A stretch of DNA of 64,000 bases from Oscillospiraceae bacterium (GTDB taxonomy: Bacteria > Bacillota > Clostridia > Oscillospirales > SIG627): positions 1 through 64,000 of the forward strand of contig SVQO01000001.1 in NCBI GenBank assembly GCA_015065325.1. The letters run 5' to 3'. Both the position numbers and the translations under genes were made by a program. Below, piece by piece: positions 44,533-53,123 of the stretch (the stretch's first letter is position 1; each line of letters begins with the position of its first letter). The notes beneath the pieces are model-generated. The model was given only the letters and a program-made list of their open reading frames with translations. It did no database searches and was not told the origin of the DNA.

Positions 44533-46026
44533 TTACGTTTTTTCTTGCAGTTGAGTCAAAAGACCCGTGAATTCATCAACCAGCATTTCGCCGGTGCCTT
44601 TAACAAATTTGCAGGTATCCACCTCGTATCCGCCTACTTCCCAAGCAATCGAGGACGGAATATACCCGTACCGACCGCAGGAATATGCGCAGACGAAGGT
44701 CATTTTGCAGGGGGATTTTTCCTTGATCTGCATTCCGTTGGTATCAAACATTTCGTAGGGCGCCACGGCAAAGCCGATATCGCCGATGGAAAGGGCAGAA
44801 ATTTCCATTTCCGTTTTCGTTTCGGTTCTTTTGCTTCTGGCTACGACGGCGGATGCGTGATACGGAGAATTGTATCCGTATTCAATACAAAGAGTTTTCG
44901 CTTGATCAAACTTATTTGCATTTTTAAGATCCGTGATTTGCTGTGCCTGGCTGAGATCGTAAGCAGAAACGTCCAGATCGTGGGCACAGGTCACGGTCTT
45001 TTTCACGGCACGAACCTTGCCGGAGGGGACCGTTTCCATATGGTCCAAAGCTTCGAGAGCAACCTCTGCGATCTTTGCTCCGTGATTGTTATAATCGCGA
45101 TTGTCGGGCTCGGACTCGATGTAGCTGTTGGGTTCAATGTTTCCGGCAGCCCCTTGATGGTATGCAAAATGGACGTTCGCCTCTTTCTCCACCTTCTTGC
45201 GCAAAGCACCCACAAAATCAGGAGAAAGCACGGTCTTTTCCCTTCCGCTGGCAGCCGTTACGTGACACTGCCAGTTCATCAAAAGAATGTCCTTGCCGTT
45301 GGCGCGGTCAAACATCAGAAGCTGCATTTGGGTATCCGCATCGGTTTCATGGCGAACCACCGGTGCCTTACTGAGATTGATCACGCAATCCGCGATAAAG
45401 CTCCCATCCGCTTTGAAGCAGCGGCGCACGTAATTGAGCTGAGTGGTTGAAGCCCGTCCGATCTTCATTTCACAGCGATCAAGATCCGCTACCGCATCCT
45501 TCGCCGCCTGCAATACCGCGGGATAAAAAATACGTAAATAATTGGCGATGGAATCATCGCTTGTGCTGGCAACGTCGGGAGCAGAGTGACAGTGGGTGGC
45601 GTTGATCACCACGTACTCCGACTTGATCCCCAGCTCCTTTTCCACCTGCTTGTAAATATTCTCACAGTTCTTTTCCGAAAGTCCGATCACGTCCACGGAA
45701 AACAGCAGAGCGGTATTTTCTCCATCGGAAACGGCGGTACAGGATACGGTCAGATCCCCCTCGCTTCGGGTAGAACGGCGGAACTCGGTATTGCCGTACC
45801 CCGCCATCCCTACCGACGATCTCGGATTGATCTCCACTCGGGCAAAGCCTGCGCTGAATCCGGTAGGATCCCGTTTTTCCTTCAATACAGTCTCCTGCTT
45901 TACGCTCTCCGCCTTTTTCTCTGCATTTTCTGCTTTTCTCTCCTCCGGCAAGGAGGATGCACAGGAAGCCAAGGAGACCGTCAGCATCACGACCGCCAGT
46001 GCAAATAGAATAATTCGTTTCATCAT
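44533..46026 (-). CDS. Ceramidase-like hydrolase, lipoprotein (secreted paralog B)
   Basis: 497 residues (start ATG-ATG at 46026/46023, RBS inside the preceding gene end). Lipoprotein signal ILFALAVVMLTVSLASC. It closely matches paralog A: KRDPTGFSAGFARVEINP, NATHCHSAPDV, NWQCHVTAASG, YHQGAAGNIEPNS, APYEMFDTNGMQIK, WEVGGYEV. The shared linker and domain show a recent tandem duplication. The stop lies 20 bases from paralog A's start, so they form one transcript. Confidence 0.78.
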   Translation of the reverse strand: MMKRIILFALAVVMLTVSLASCASSLPEERKAENAEKKAESVKQETVLKEKRDPTGFSAGFARVEINPRSSVGMAGYGNTEFRRSTRSEGDLTVSCTAVSDGENTALLFSVDVIGLSEKNCENIYKQVEKELGIKSEYVVINATHCHSAPDVASTSDDSIANYLRIFYPAVLQAAKDAVADLDRCEMKIGRASTTQLNYVRRCFKADGSFIADCVINLSKAPVVRHETDADTQMQLLMFDRANGKDILLMNWQCHVTAASGREKTVLSPDFVGALRKKVEKEANVHFAYHQGAAGNIEPNSYIESEPDNRDYNNHGAKIAEVALEALDHMETVPSGKVRAVKKTVTCAHDLDVSAYDLSQAQQITDLKNANKFDQAKTLCIEYGYNSPYHASAVVARSKRTETKTEMEISALSIGDIGFAVAPYEMFDTNGMQIKEKSPCKMTFVCAYSCGRYGYIPSSIAWEVGGYEVDTCKFVKGTGEMLVDEFTGLLTQLQEKT

Positions 46027-46027
46027 A

Positions 46028-47365
46028 TTATTTGATTTGCTCCAAAAGCTTCAGATATTCTTCTACCAGCGTCTCTCCCGTTCCGGCGGCAAAGGTACAG
46101 GCATCCACCTCGTAGCCTCCGTTTTGAAAGCCTATGGCAGAAGGAATATAACCAAAGGCGTTGTTGGTGTAGCAACAGATCAACGTCATCTCAAAGGGTG
46201 AACGCGCCTTGATCTGCATTCCGTTGGTATCGTACATTTCGTAGGGGGCAAAGATCATTCCCACTTTTCCCAGAGACAGAGCCGCCATCTGAATATCTTT
46301 GCCGACCCCTTGTTCCATTTTGCTTCTGCCCAGGATCGCCTTCGCGTGATAATTGGAATGGAAGCCGTATTCCAGACAAAGATCCCGCACTGCATCCGTA
46401 TCTCCTCGGTCGAAGGCATCGCAGATCTCCTGTGCCTGCTTCAGATCCTTTCCCTCGGTATCGGTTTGGAAATAGCCGTAATGATTGTGGTGGATCACTC
46501 GGATCTCCTCGGTCTCTACGGGCTTCATATCGGACAAAGCCTTCTTCAAAACCGCATTCAGATCCTTGCCGTGCTTTTCCAGATTGCTGTTGCTGATCTC
46601 GTCGGGCAGGTAAGAATTGGGAACCACGTTTCCCGCGGCACCCTGGTAATAGGCAAAATGCACGCCGAATTCCTTCTCCGCTTCATCGCGGAAGGCGCCC
46701 ACCCAGTCAGCGGAAACGTCCGTGCGCTTCAAGCCGCTGGTGGTGGTTACGTGGCACTGCCAGTTGACCATAACCACGTCCTTTTTCTCCTTGCGGACAA
46801 AGCGCAGGACCTGCATCAGATCGTCCGCGTCGCTTTCGTGACGGGCAATGGGGGATTTGTTTCGGGTGAAAAAGCCTACGCCGTGGAAACTTCCGTCCTC
46901 CCGCAAATAGCGGCGAACGTAATTCAAATGCTCGGTGCGTGCTGAACCGATGAAAAGCTCTGCCTCGTCAAGGTCATCCAATGCAAGGCGGGCAACCGCA
47001 TACATTCCCTCGTAAAAGGTAGGCATATACGGGATCACAGAGGTAGAACCGTCCCGAACCTGAGGTGCGGAATGGTTGTGGGTCGCGGTAATAAATACGT
47101 TTTCGGCAGGAATAGATAAATTCTCCTCCACCCAAGCGGAGATCACCTTGTAATTGTTCAGAGATACGCCCAGGAAATCCACCGAGTACATCAAAACCGT
47201 TTTTTTACCGTCGGAAAGTGCAGTACAGGTCACGCAGATATCATCCAGAACCGTTTCACTCAGACGGCTGTTGGTATTGCCGAAGCCACCCAGTCCGATT
47301 CCCTTGGGCGGATTGATGGCAAGACGGCCGTAGCCGACCGAAAATTTATTTTTCTTTTGTGTCAT
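46028..47365 (-). CDS. Ceramidase-like hydrolase (cytosolic paralog 3)
   Basis: 445 residues, no signal peptide, first gene of the three-paralog operon (one base before paralog B). Blocks: GYGRLAINPPKGIGLGG, TATHNHSAPQV, NWQCHVTTTSG, YYQGAAGNVVPNS, APYEMYDTNGMQIK, FQNGGYEV. It is closer to the lipoprotein copies than to the copies at 1340 and 19033. A cytosolic member beside two surface members suggests sequential action on one substrate outside and inside the cell, which is inference. Confidence 0.78.
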   Translation of the reverse strand: MTQKKNKFSVGYGRLAINPPKGIGLGGFGNTNSRLSETVLDDICVTCTALSDGKKTVLMYSVDFLGVSLNNYKVISAWVEENLSIPAENVFITATHNHSAPQVRDGSTSVIPYMPTFYEGMYAVARLALDDLDEAELFIGSARTEHLNYVRRYLREDGSFHGVGFFTRNKSPIARHESDADDLMQVLRFVRKEKKDVVMVNWQCHVTTTSGLKRTDVSADWVGAFRDEAEKEFGVHFAYYQGAAGNVVPNSYLPDEISNSNLEKHGKDLNAVLKKALSDMKPVETEEIRVIHHNHYGYFQTDTEGKDLKQAQEICDAFDRGDTDAVRDLCLEYGFHSNYHAKAILGRSKMEQGVGKDIQMAALSLGKVGMIFAPYEMYDTNGMQIKARSPFEMTLICCYTNNAFGYIPSAIGFQNGGYEVDACTFAAGTGETLVEEYLKLLEQIK

Positions 47366-47408
47366 AGTAGTCTATTCCCCTTAAAAAAACAAAATCTTGC
47401 TTCAATTC

Positions 47409-47438
47409 ATTATACAGAAAAAAGCCTCTGCATTGCAA
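47409..47438 (-). promoter_or_regulatory. Promoter of the three-paralog ceramidase-like operon
   Basis: Minus-strand TTGCAA (47438-47433), 18-bp spacer, TATAAT (47414-47409), ~45 bp before the ATG at 47365. Confidence 0.65.
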
Positions 47439-47515
47439 GGTGTATTTTTGCCAAAAAGACGTGGCAAAGGTAGGTATTTTGCATAAAATAAAGTGTGGAA
47501 AAGAAGGGAGATCAA

Positions 47516-48301
47516 ATGATGAAATTATTTTTACCGAAAAGCACGGATCAACGCTTCGTCCACCTTGCAAAGCGGGCAAAAGAAGAGGGCTTCTCGGTGA
47601 TCCGCCAAGATATGGACTTCACCGAGGAGCAAGGGGTCTTTTTTCTCCCCTTCGGAGCGGGAACGAAGGACTGCATCAACGCCCTTTCCCGCATCCCCGC
47701 GGGAAGCTTTGTTTTTCTGGGGAAAGCCGACGACAGCGTAAAGCAGTACGCCAAACAGCACGCATTGCACCTGACGGGTCTATTGGAGGATAAAGGATAC
47801 CTTTTGCAAAATTCCAACCACACCGCCGAAGGCACCCTGGCTGAGATCCTTGAAAAAACCGACCGACGTCTGGATCAGCTTTGCTTTTTGATCTACGGCT
47901 ACGGAAACTGCGGCAAAGCCATTGCACGTCTTTTGTGGCTTTGCGGGTGCGAGATCTGGATCTGCTCCCGTGCGCGGGGACAAGCACTTGCCCGTAAAGA
48001 CGGCTTCAACGTATTCCCCGCTCCCGAAAAAGGACTGGGGATGTTCGACGGGGTCATCAATACCGTCCCCGAACCTATTTTTTCACGTGAATTGCTTGCT
48101 ACCATGCAGCAGGACAGCTTCTTTTTTCAGGTGGCAAGCGGTTTTTCGGGCATTGATCCAAAGGAAACGGAAAAGCTCCGTATTCGCTTCACCCCCTTGC
48201 ACGGACTCCCCGGGAAATACTGTCCCGCTTCGGAAGCCGACGCCATATGGGAGGTAGTGGAGCGCACCCTGAACAAGCCACCCACAAGGAGTACATTATG
48301 A
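47516..48301 (+). CDS. dpaA: Dipicolinate synthase subunit A
   Basis: 261 residues from the ATG at 47516 (a second ATG follows directly; GGGAG upstream). The C-terminal half is a Rossmann domain, CFLIYGYGNCGKAIARLLW, for NAD(P)H, then DGVINTVPEPIFSRELL and HGLPGKYCP, as in SpoVFA. The N-terminal domain is somewhat shorter than in Bacillus (about 297 in total there). With DpaB it makes dipicolinate in the mother cell for the spore core. A CATAAAATA element at 47482-47490 fits a SigK-type -10, the sigma factor that drives spoVF in B. subtilis. The ATGA overlap with dpaB indicates coupling. Confidence 0.88.
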   Translation: MMKLFLPKSTDQRFVHLAKRAKEEGFSVIRQDMDFTEEQGVFFLPFGAGTKDCINALSRIPAGSFVFLGKADDSVKQYAKQHALHLTGLLEDKGYLLQNSNHTAEGTLAEILEKTDRRLDQLCFLIYGYGNCGKAIARLLWLCGCEIWICSRARGQALARKDGFNVFPAPEKGLGMFDGVINTVPEPIFSRELLATMQQDSFFFQVASGFSGIDPKETEKLRIRFTPLHGLPGKYCPASEADAIWEVVERTLNKPPTRSTL

Positions 48302-48864
48302 AAAAAAACATCGGTTTTGCTTTAACGGGCTCTTTCTGCACCTTGGAAAAAGCCTTTTCCGTTATGGAAGAATTGAAGAGTCACTACGAGCTGATTCCCA
48401 TCGTATCGGAGCGTGTTGCGGAAACAGACACCCGCTTTTTCAAAAAAGAGGAGGTACTTGCCCGTCTGGAAAAGATCTGCGGCACCCCTCCCTTGCGAAC
48501 TCTTACGGAAGTAGAACCCCTGGGTCCCAAAAAAATGCTGGACCTTTTGGTGATCTGCCCTTGTACAGGCAACACCCTGTCCAAAATGGCTCTGGGTATT
48601 ACCGATACCTGCGTCACCATGGCGGCAAAATCCCACCGCCGCACGGGAGGAAAGATCCTTATCGCACTCTCCACCAACGACGCCCTTTCAGGCTCCGCAA
48701 AAAGTCTTGGACTTTTGGCTGACAAAAAGGGGATCTTCTTCGTCCCGATGAAGCAGGACGCCCCCCTGGAAAAGCCCGCTTCCCTCTGCAGCGATCTTTC
48801 CCTTTTACCCAAAGCCTTGGAAGCGGCACTAAACGGAGAGCAGCTACAGCCCGTATTCTTCTGA
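48298..48864 (+). CDS. dpaB: Dipicolinate synthase subunit B (flavoprotein family)
   Basis: 188 residues; the ATG overlaps the dpaA stop. GFALTGSFCTLEKAFSVMEEL begins the flavoprotein-like fold, LLVICPCTGNTLSKMALGITD and SHRRTGGKILIALSTNDALSG follow, all hallmarks of SpoVFB. It partners DpaA in dipicolinate synthesis and shows that the host forms, or descends from, endospore formers. A terminator follows that also bounds the convergent phage head operon. Confidence 0.92.
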   Translation: MKKNIGFALTGSFCTLEKAFSVMEELKSHYELIPIVSERVAETDTRFFKKEEVLARLEKICGTPPLRTLTEVEPLGPKKMLDLLVICPCTGNTLSKMALGITDTCVTMAAKSHRRTGGKILIALSTNDALSGSAKSLGLLADKKGIFFVPMKQDAPLEKPASLCSDLSLLPKALEAALNGEQLQPVFF

Positions 48865-48905
48865 AATCCGCATTTTATGGCAATCACCCGCAAGCTTTAC
48901 GAAGC

Positions 48906-48932
48906 AAAAAAGAGCCTTTCGGCTCTTTTTTT
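48906..48932. terminator. Bidirectional terminator between dpaB and the head operon
   Basis: AAAAAAGAGCC, loop TTTC, GGCTCTTTTTT. It closes both the dpaAB unit and the minus-strand phage head operon. Confidence 0.85.
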
Positions 48933-49677
48933 ATTTGATATATCCCAAGCTTTTTCCGTACAGGTACATTTCGTAGCGATAGCGGTAGGACAGACGAGTA
49001 TCCTTTACCACTGCGGAGATCGCAAGCAGGATCGCTCTGCGATCCACCACCGTATAACCCTTTTTCTTGTGATAGGTACTGTTTTGCTTCACGATTTCCT
49101 GCACGTATTCATAAGGACTTTTTTCAGGAACAATGCCCTCCTCGCTTTTCTTTTCGCTTTCTCGGACGGAGCTTGTCAGGCTTTGCTGCTTGATCCGGTT
49201 GTCAAAGGCTCTTTGGCGTTGCTCCGCCTCGTATTCCCGATCCGCATTCTGCTGGGCAAGGATCATTTCCGAAACCTTGTTCTCGTAATCCGCAGCCTCT
49301 TTTTCTCCCGTCAGCGCAAGGCTTGCTCGGGCGGAAGCCATCTCGCTTTCGTACCCTCTTTTATCCTTTGCCTTTTGTATGCTCAAGGCAGACAGCATTT
49401 TTGCCCGATCCGCCCCCGAAGCAATGGTCGCCTGAACGGTTTCTCCCGAACGAACGTAGCCTGCGTCAGCCATTTTTTCCAGATTGTTTTTCAGATTGAT
49501 CTGTGCCTGCGCGGAGGCGGCGTTGACCGCCCCCCTGTAATCCGTTTCCAGCTCCGCGATCTTCGTGCGATACTGCGCGTCACTTGCATTGGCAAGGCTT
49601 TCATAGCGGGCGCGGATGGCTGCCGTCCCGTCTTCCAAACGCTTTAAAAGCGCTTTCATCGTATCTGTCTGTGCCAT
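48931..49677 (-). CDS. Coiled-coil virion-type protein, last gene of the head operon
   Basis: 248 residues. The first ~180 residues are mainly helical, rich in Ala, Glu, Lys and Gln with heptad-like runs (RTKIAELETDYRGAVNAASA, NADREYEAEQRQRAFDNRI), as in phage internal or ejection proteins. The last ~50 residues are a distinct segment, KKGYTVVDRRAILLAISAVV then RYRYEMYLYGKSLGY. No enzyme motif. In P22-like operons, tail-needle and ejection genes follow the hub gene, so position suggests an injected or closure protein. This assignment rests on position and composition only. Confidence 0.5.
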   Translation of the reverse strand: MAQTDTMKALLKRLEDGTAAIRARYESLANASDAQYRTKIAELETDYRGAVNAASAQAQINLKNNLEKMADAGYVRSGETVQATIASGADRAKMLSALSIQKAKDKRGYESEMASARASLALTGEKEAADYENKVSEMILAQQNADREYEAEQRQRAFDNRIKQQSLTSSVRESEKKSEEGIVPEKSPYEYVQEIVKQNSTYHKKKGYTVVDRRAILLAISAVVKDTRLSYRYRYEMYLYGKSLGYIK

Positions 49678-49691
49678 TGTTTTCTCCTTTC

Positions 49692-51395
49692 CTATTCTGC
49701 ATCCGTAATTCTTCCCCTCAGAAACAGCGACAAAACGTGCACGCTCTCCTTACTATCCGTCTCAAGGGAGAGCTCCAGCGATCCGAATCGCCTTTTTGGC
49801 AAGCGAAAGCTGACGCGTTCTCCTTCGGGCCTACCGAAAAAGTGTACCCGCTTCGTAACCTTTTTCGTTTCGTTTTCACCTCTGAAGGAGATCGATAATT
49901 CACTTCCAATGCCCCCTTTTGCGATCAAGGTCGTGCCGAACAGCTTTTTGCTTTTCCGCTTGTCCGAAAAATCCAGAAGCCTGGATTTCCAGATTGCCTT
50001 GATCCTACGCCCGTCGTCCGTATCACCGCCGAGAACGAAGATTCCCTCACGGGTGTAGAAATACAACCGATCCTCCTGACAAAAGCCCAGGATCTCGGGT
50101 AAGGCGTACCGATAGAACAGCTTCAACCGATAATGATAGACGTAGCAGCTTTCGCCCACGCACAAATACAATTCCGAGGTTTCCTTGCGGTTGAACAAGA
50201 TGCCCTTTTCAAGGCTTTCCTTCTGCAAGGCTTGATCGATGGGGTCGGATAAGCATTCGGCGTTTCGCTCGTCACGGATATTGGTTGAGATCCATTGGAA
50301 GATCCCGTCCCGAGAAAGAGTAAAGGGGGTATTTTTCACAAGAAGCGCCTGCCCCGGCGCAACGCACCCCCGTTCCTCATTCAGAGGCAGAATGGGAAAG
50401 CCTGCGATCAGTCTCCCCTCGGAGCCGGTCAGGTATTCCAAATAGGAATAATAGGCAGTACCGGCGGTAAAGATCAGCTGGCGGTCGTAGTGGCGGCAAA
50501 TGGCGGTAATGGGTTCTCCCGTACCGACCAGGGAAAAGGCGGTTTCGGGGAAGTAGGAAAAGGAAGGCTTTCCGTCCACGATACCGCTGTGGTATCGCAC
50601 CGCGGGGCTGTCCGGATTGCCGTACAGAAATGCTCTGGTATCGTTGGCGCCGCCGAAAGCAGTAGCAAAGCGGCACCGCTTGATACGGTCGGACACGTCC
50701 TCTCCCACCAGCTCGTACTGGATCTCAATGGTATCGGTTCCCGCACTCGGAGTGTTTGCAAACTCGAAGGAAGCACAGGAGTAATCAAACCAGCACTCCT
50801 CCTCAGGCTGCAAAACGCCCTCGATCTTGACCCAGTCGATGCCCACGATATTCTCCACTCCCGCGGGGAAAAGCGTATTTCTGCCATCGGGAGAAAAACG
50901 CTGACGCACCTTTTTCGTCAAAAGATTCACGTCTTCATAGACCACGCCGCCCCCCTCGGGAGGGGTACAGATCATGATCAGGGGGATATACGGCTCGATC
51001 GGGTTCAGCTTTTCTCCGTCAAAGCGAAAGATTTCCTCTCCCGTCAGCAAGTACAGCTCCGAATGAAAGGGGAAAAAGACCACCTTTTCCTCACCCGGCA
51101 AGCTTCCTTCCATCTCCGTCAGACTGTCAAAGCCGCCGGGAGAGGCGTAAAGCCGATCTCCGCATACTGCCAGAAAGCATTTTTCCCCGTTGACGGTTCC
51201 GCAGTAGATCCCTCTCAGGGGCTCTGTTGCGGAAAAAACACGGGAAAAGCCTTCTCTGCGCTTTAACTTTTTTGCGGTGGTAACGCGAAAATTGATCATC
51301 TCAGAGGCGTCACCCACGGAAAGCTCGTCGGTATTATCCGCTGAAAGTCTGAGCCCCGTAAAGCTTTCCAGCTTCAACGTAAAATCCTGTGCCAT
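49692..51395 (-). CDS. Putative phage hub/head-closure protein (beta-propeller-like, P22 gp10-type position)
   Basis: 567 residues, one base after the connector-like gene. It opens with FTGLRLSADNTDELSVGDAS and MINFRVTTAKKLKRREGFSR, text common in phage proteins that list a dozen short beta blades. Recurrent blade-like strands follow (GEKCFLAVCGDRLYAS, HSELYLLTGEEIFRFDGEKL, EDRLYFYTREGIFVLGG). P22 gp10 and similar hub proteins are propellers that seal the connector. Residues 450-567 form a separate beta domain. Assignment from order and fold pattern; no sequence-level proof. Confidence 0.6.
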   Translation of the reverse strand: MAQDFTLKLESFTGLRLSADNTDELSVGDASEMINFRVTTAKKLKRREGFSRVFSATEPLRGIYCGTVNGEKCFLAVCGDRLYASPGGFDSLTEMEGSLPGEEKVVFFPFHSELYLLTGEEIFRFDGEKLNPIEPYIPLIMICTPPEGGGVVYEDVNLLTKKVRQRFSPDGRNTLFPAGVENIVGIDWVKIEGVLQPEEECWFDYSCASFEFANTPSAGTDTIEIQYELVGEDVSDRIKRCRFATAFGGANDTRAFLYGNPDSPAVRYHSGIVDGKPSFSYFPETAFSLVGTGEPITAICRHYDRQLIFTAGTAYYSYLEYLTGSEGRLIAGFPILPLNEERGCVAPGQALLVKNTPFTLSRDGIFQWISTNIRDERNAECLSDPIDQALQKESLEKGILFNRKETSELYLCVGESCYVYHYRLKLFYRYALPEILGFCQEDRLYFYTREGIFVLGGDTDDGRRIKAIWKSRLLDFSDKRKSKKLFGTTLIAKGGIGSELSISFRGENETKKVTKRVHFFGRPEGERVSFRLPKRRFGSLELSLETDSKESVHVLSLFLRGRITDAE

Positions 51396-51396
51396 T

Positions 51397-51780
51397 TCAC
51401 ACGCTCCTTTTGATCTTGTGGCGTTTTCCTCTACGGCTTCTGTTTCTCAAAATCTCCACCTCGGTATGATAGAGTTGGAGAAAAAACCTTCCGCGTTCCA
51501 CTTCCTCCTCAATGAGTAAAAATCCCGCAAGCCCCAACGGGATCACCGTATAGATAATAGGCTCGCAAAAAGGGATCAGGTCATCCAGAGAGGTGATCTG
51601 GGGAACAATTCCTCCTGCGCGGAGATCTCCTCCGCGCAGGGAAAGCTCCAATTCGGAAAGCTGGGACAGAAGTACGTTGATAATGGGAACCGCCCGTTTC
51701 TTCAGGGTCTCGTTTTCCTCTCCCGGCATTTCACCGATCAGAGCAAGACTTTTGCGATATACTTCATCAGCGCGTTTCAT
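51397..51780 (-). CDS. Putative head-tail connector/adaptor protein
   Basis: 127 residues between the coat and hub-like genes, the slot of gp4-type connector proteins in P22-like phages. Mostly helical in the first 60 residues (ADEVYRKSLALIGEMPGEEN, INVLLSQLSELELSL), then a short beta/helix part, LIPFCEPIIYTVIPLGLAGF, and a basic tail. The pattern of an N-terminal helix followed by PFCEPI resembles Clostridial phage connector proteins. No catalytic motif; the gp4 muramidase activity cannot be claimed. Confidence 0.55.
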   Translation of the reverse strand: MKRADEVYRKSLALIGEMPGEENETLKKRAVPIINVLLSQLSELELSLRGGDLRAGGIVPQITSLDDLIPFCEPIIYTVIPLGLAGFLLIEEEVERGRFFLQLYHTEVEILRNRSRRGKRHKIKRSV

Positions 51781-51811
51781 ATCCTTCCTCCCTTCCGTGA
51801 TGCAGCTTAAA

Positions 51812-52648
51812 TCAGATCATTTCTTCTTCCCCGGGAGTCAGGTGCAAAAACACCATTTCCTTGGGGTAGATGATCTTCGCGCCGTAAAGGTGCAGACCCT
51901 TCACCGCATCACCGTGACGAAGCTCGGGCTCGTAAGCCTTCACTGCGGAAACCTGCTCGGCAAAGGCAATGGCTCTGCCGGTTCTGGCAATGCAACGGTA
52001 GGATCCGTCTGCATCGGGAGTGATGTTATTGGTCACGTAGATATCAAAGCCCATAAAAGAGCCGATATAGCCTCTGCCCAGTGCCTCCACGTTATCGGTG
52101 GAACGCAGGACCTTGGCAAGGACCAGCTTCTGCTCAATGGCAGGGGGAACCTCCAGAGATACCTTGGCGGAATTGGGCACGTTGTTCTCCATCAGCATCT
52201 TTCTCGCCTCGGCGATGGTGCTGATGATATTGGTGCTGGTTGCATTTGCATTTTCCAACTCCGCAACGTTCTCGTCGGTCAGAGAGTAGATAAAGCGATC
52301 CGCCACATCGGAAAGCGCGCCGGAGGCCTCCTTCATTGCCGCCTGCATCAAGCCCTTTTTGGACTGTGCAAGGTCAATGGAATCCAGGAAAAAGTTAAAG
52401 CCCTTCGCCTGATCGATCACCAAGGTTCTCTCCGTATCGGAAAGCACCTCTGCGGCGGGCATATCCTGGTTTTTGTGGTAGTCGAATACGGTTACGGGTC
52501 CTACGCCGCAGATCTTGACGCGGTCACCCTCGCCGCGGATCTCACCCTCAAAGTCGCGGGAGCAAAGTCGGACACCTACGTAGTCCTTTTCCAGCTCCGT
52601 ATAAAGGGTCTCACTCCAAAGTGTGGGAATAAAATTTTGAATTGCCAT
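51812..52648 (-). CDS. Phage major capsid protein (P22-coat-like family)
   Basis: 278 residues. The N-terminus, AIQNFIPTLWSETLYTELEK then RDFEGEIRGEGDRVKI, is the characteristic start of small Clostridial phage coat proteins (NFIPxxWS and the DYEGEI-G-DTVKI strand). The body contains DQAKGFNFFLDSIDLAQSKK (the E-loop/spine region) and AEARKMLMENNVPNSAKVSL. HK97-type fold expected, assembling icosahedral shells around a scaffold. Length and domain order look complete, with no frameshift. Third gene of the head operon. Confidence 0.85.
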   Translation of the reverse strand: MAIQNFIPTLWSETLYTELEKDYVGVRLCSRDFEGEIRGEGDRVKICGVGPVTVFDYHKNQDMPAAEVLSDTERTLVIDQAKGFNFFLDSIDLAQSKKGLMQAAMKEASGALSDVADRFIYSLTDENVAELENANATSTNIISTIAEARKMLMENNVPNSAKVSLEVPPAIEQKLVLAKVLRSTDNVEALGRGYIGSFMGFDIYVTNNITPDADGSYRCIARTGRAIAFAEQVSAVKAYEPELRHGDAVKGLHLYGAKIIYPKEMVFLHLTPGEEEMI

Positions 52649-52668
52649 AATCGTTCATCCTTTCTTTT

Positions 52669-53091
52669 TTAGTTCCATTTTTCCATGGAAGATAAAATTT
52701 TGTCGTAGTTTTTGCGAATTTCACTGCGGCTCATATTCTTCACCGCTTCGGGCGAAAAGTAATCGCCCTCGGCTTTTCCGCCTTCAATGGGAGGCGGCGC
52801 CTTTTTTCCGTTTTCCTCGTTGATGCGACCGATCCTTTCCTCCTCGCGATACTTTTTCACCGCAAAAAGGGCGTAGCTGGCCGCAAGGCTTTCACCCTGC
52901 TCCACACGGTCCCATACCTCCTGAGGAATGTCCTCACCCTTCACCTCGGGAAACAAACTGCGGAACAGATCGATATCCTCCTCCATCAGCTGCTCGGAAG
53001 AAGGCGTTTCCTCCTCGCTCTCCTCGGAAACGGGTTCTTCGGCAGGAAGCAGCTCTTCCTTCAAGGCTTCCTTGTCCTTTTTCTTCTTCAT
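52669..53091 (-). CDS. Phage capsid scaffolding protein
   Basis: 140 residues. A strongly acidic first half (EESEEETPSSEQLMEEDIDL), then FPEVKGEDIPQEVWDRVEQG and ESLAASYALFAVKKYREEE, the usual helical core of small Clostridial scaffold proteins, and a C-terminal MSRSEIRKNYDKILSSM hook for coat binding. It lies between portal and coat, the invariant scaffold position. It directs procapsid assembly and then leaves. Confidence 0.8.
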   Translation of the reverse strand: MKKKKDKEALKEELLPAEEPVSEESEEETPSSEQLMEEDIDLFRSLFPEVKGEDIPQEVWDRVEQGESLAASYALFAVKKYREEERIGRINEENGKKAPPPIEGGKAEGDYFSPEAVKNMSRSEIRKNYDKILSSMEKWN

Positions 53092-53123
53092 CGTTTTTTC
53101 CTCCTTTTTTATAATATTTATTT

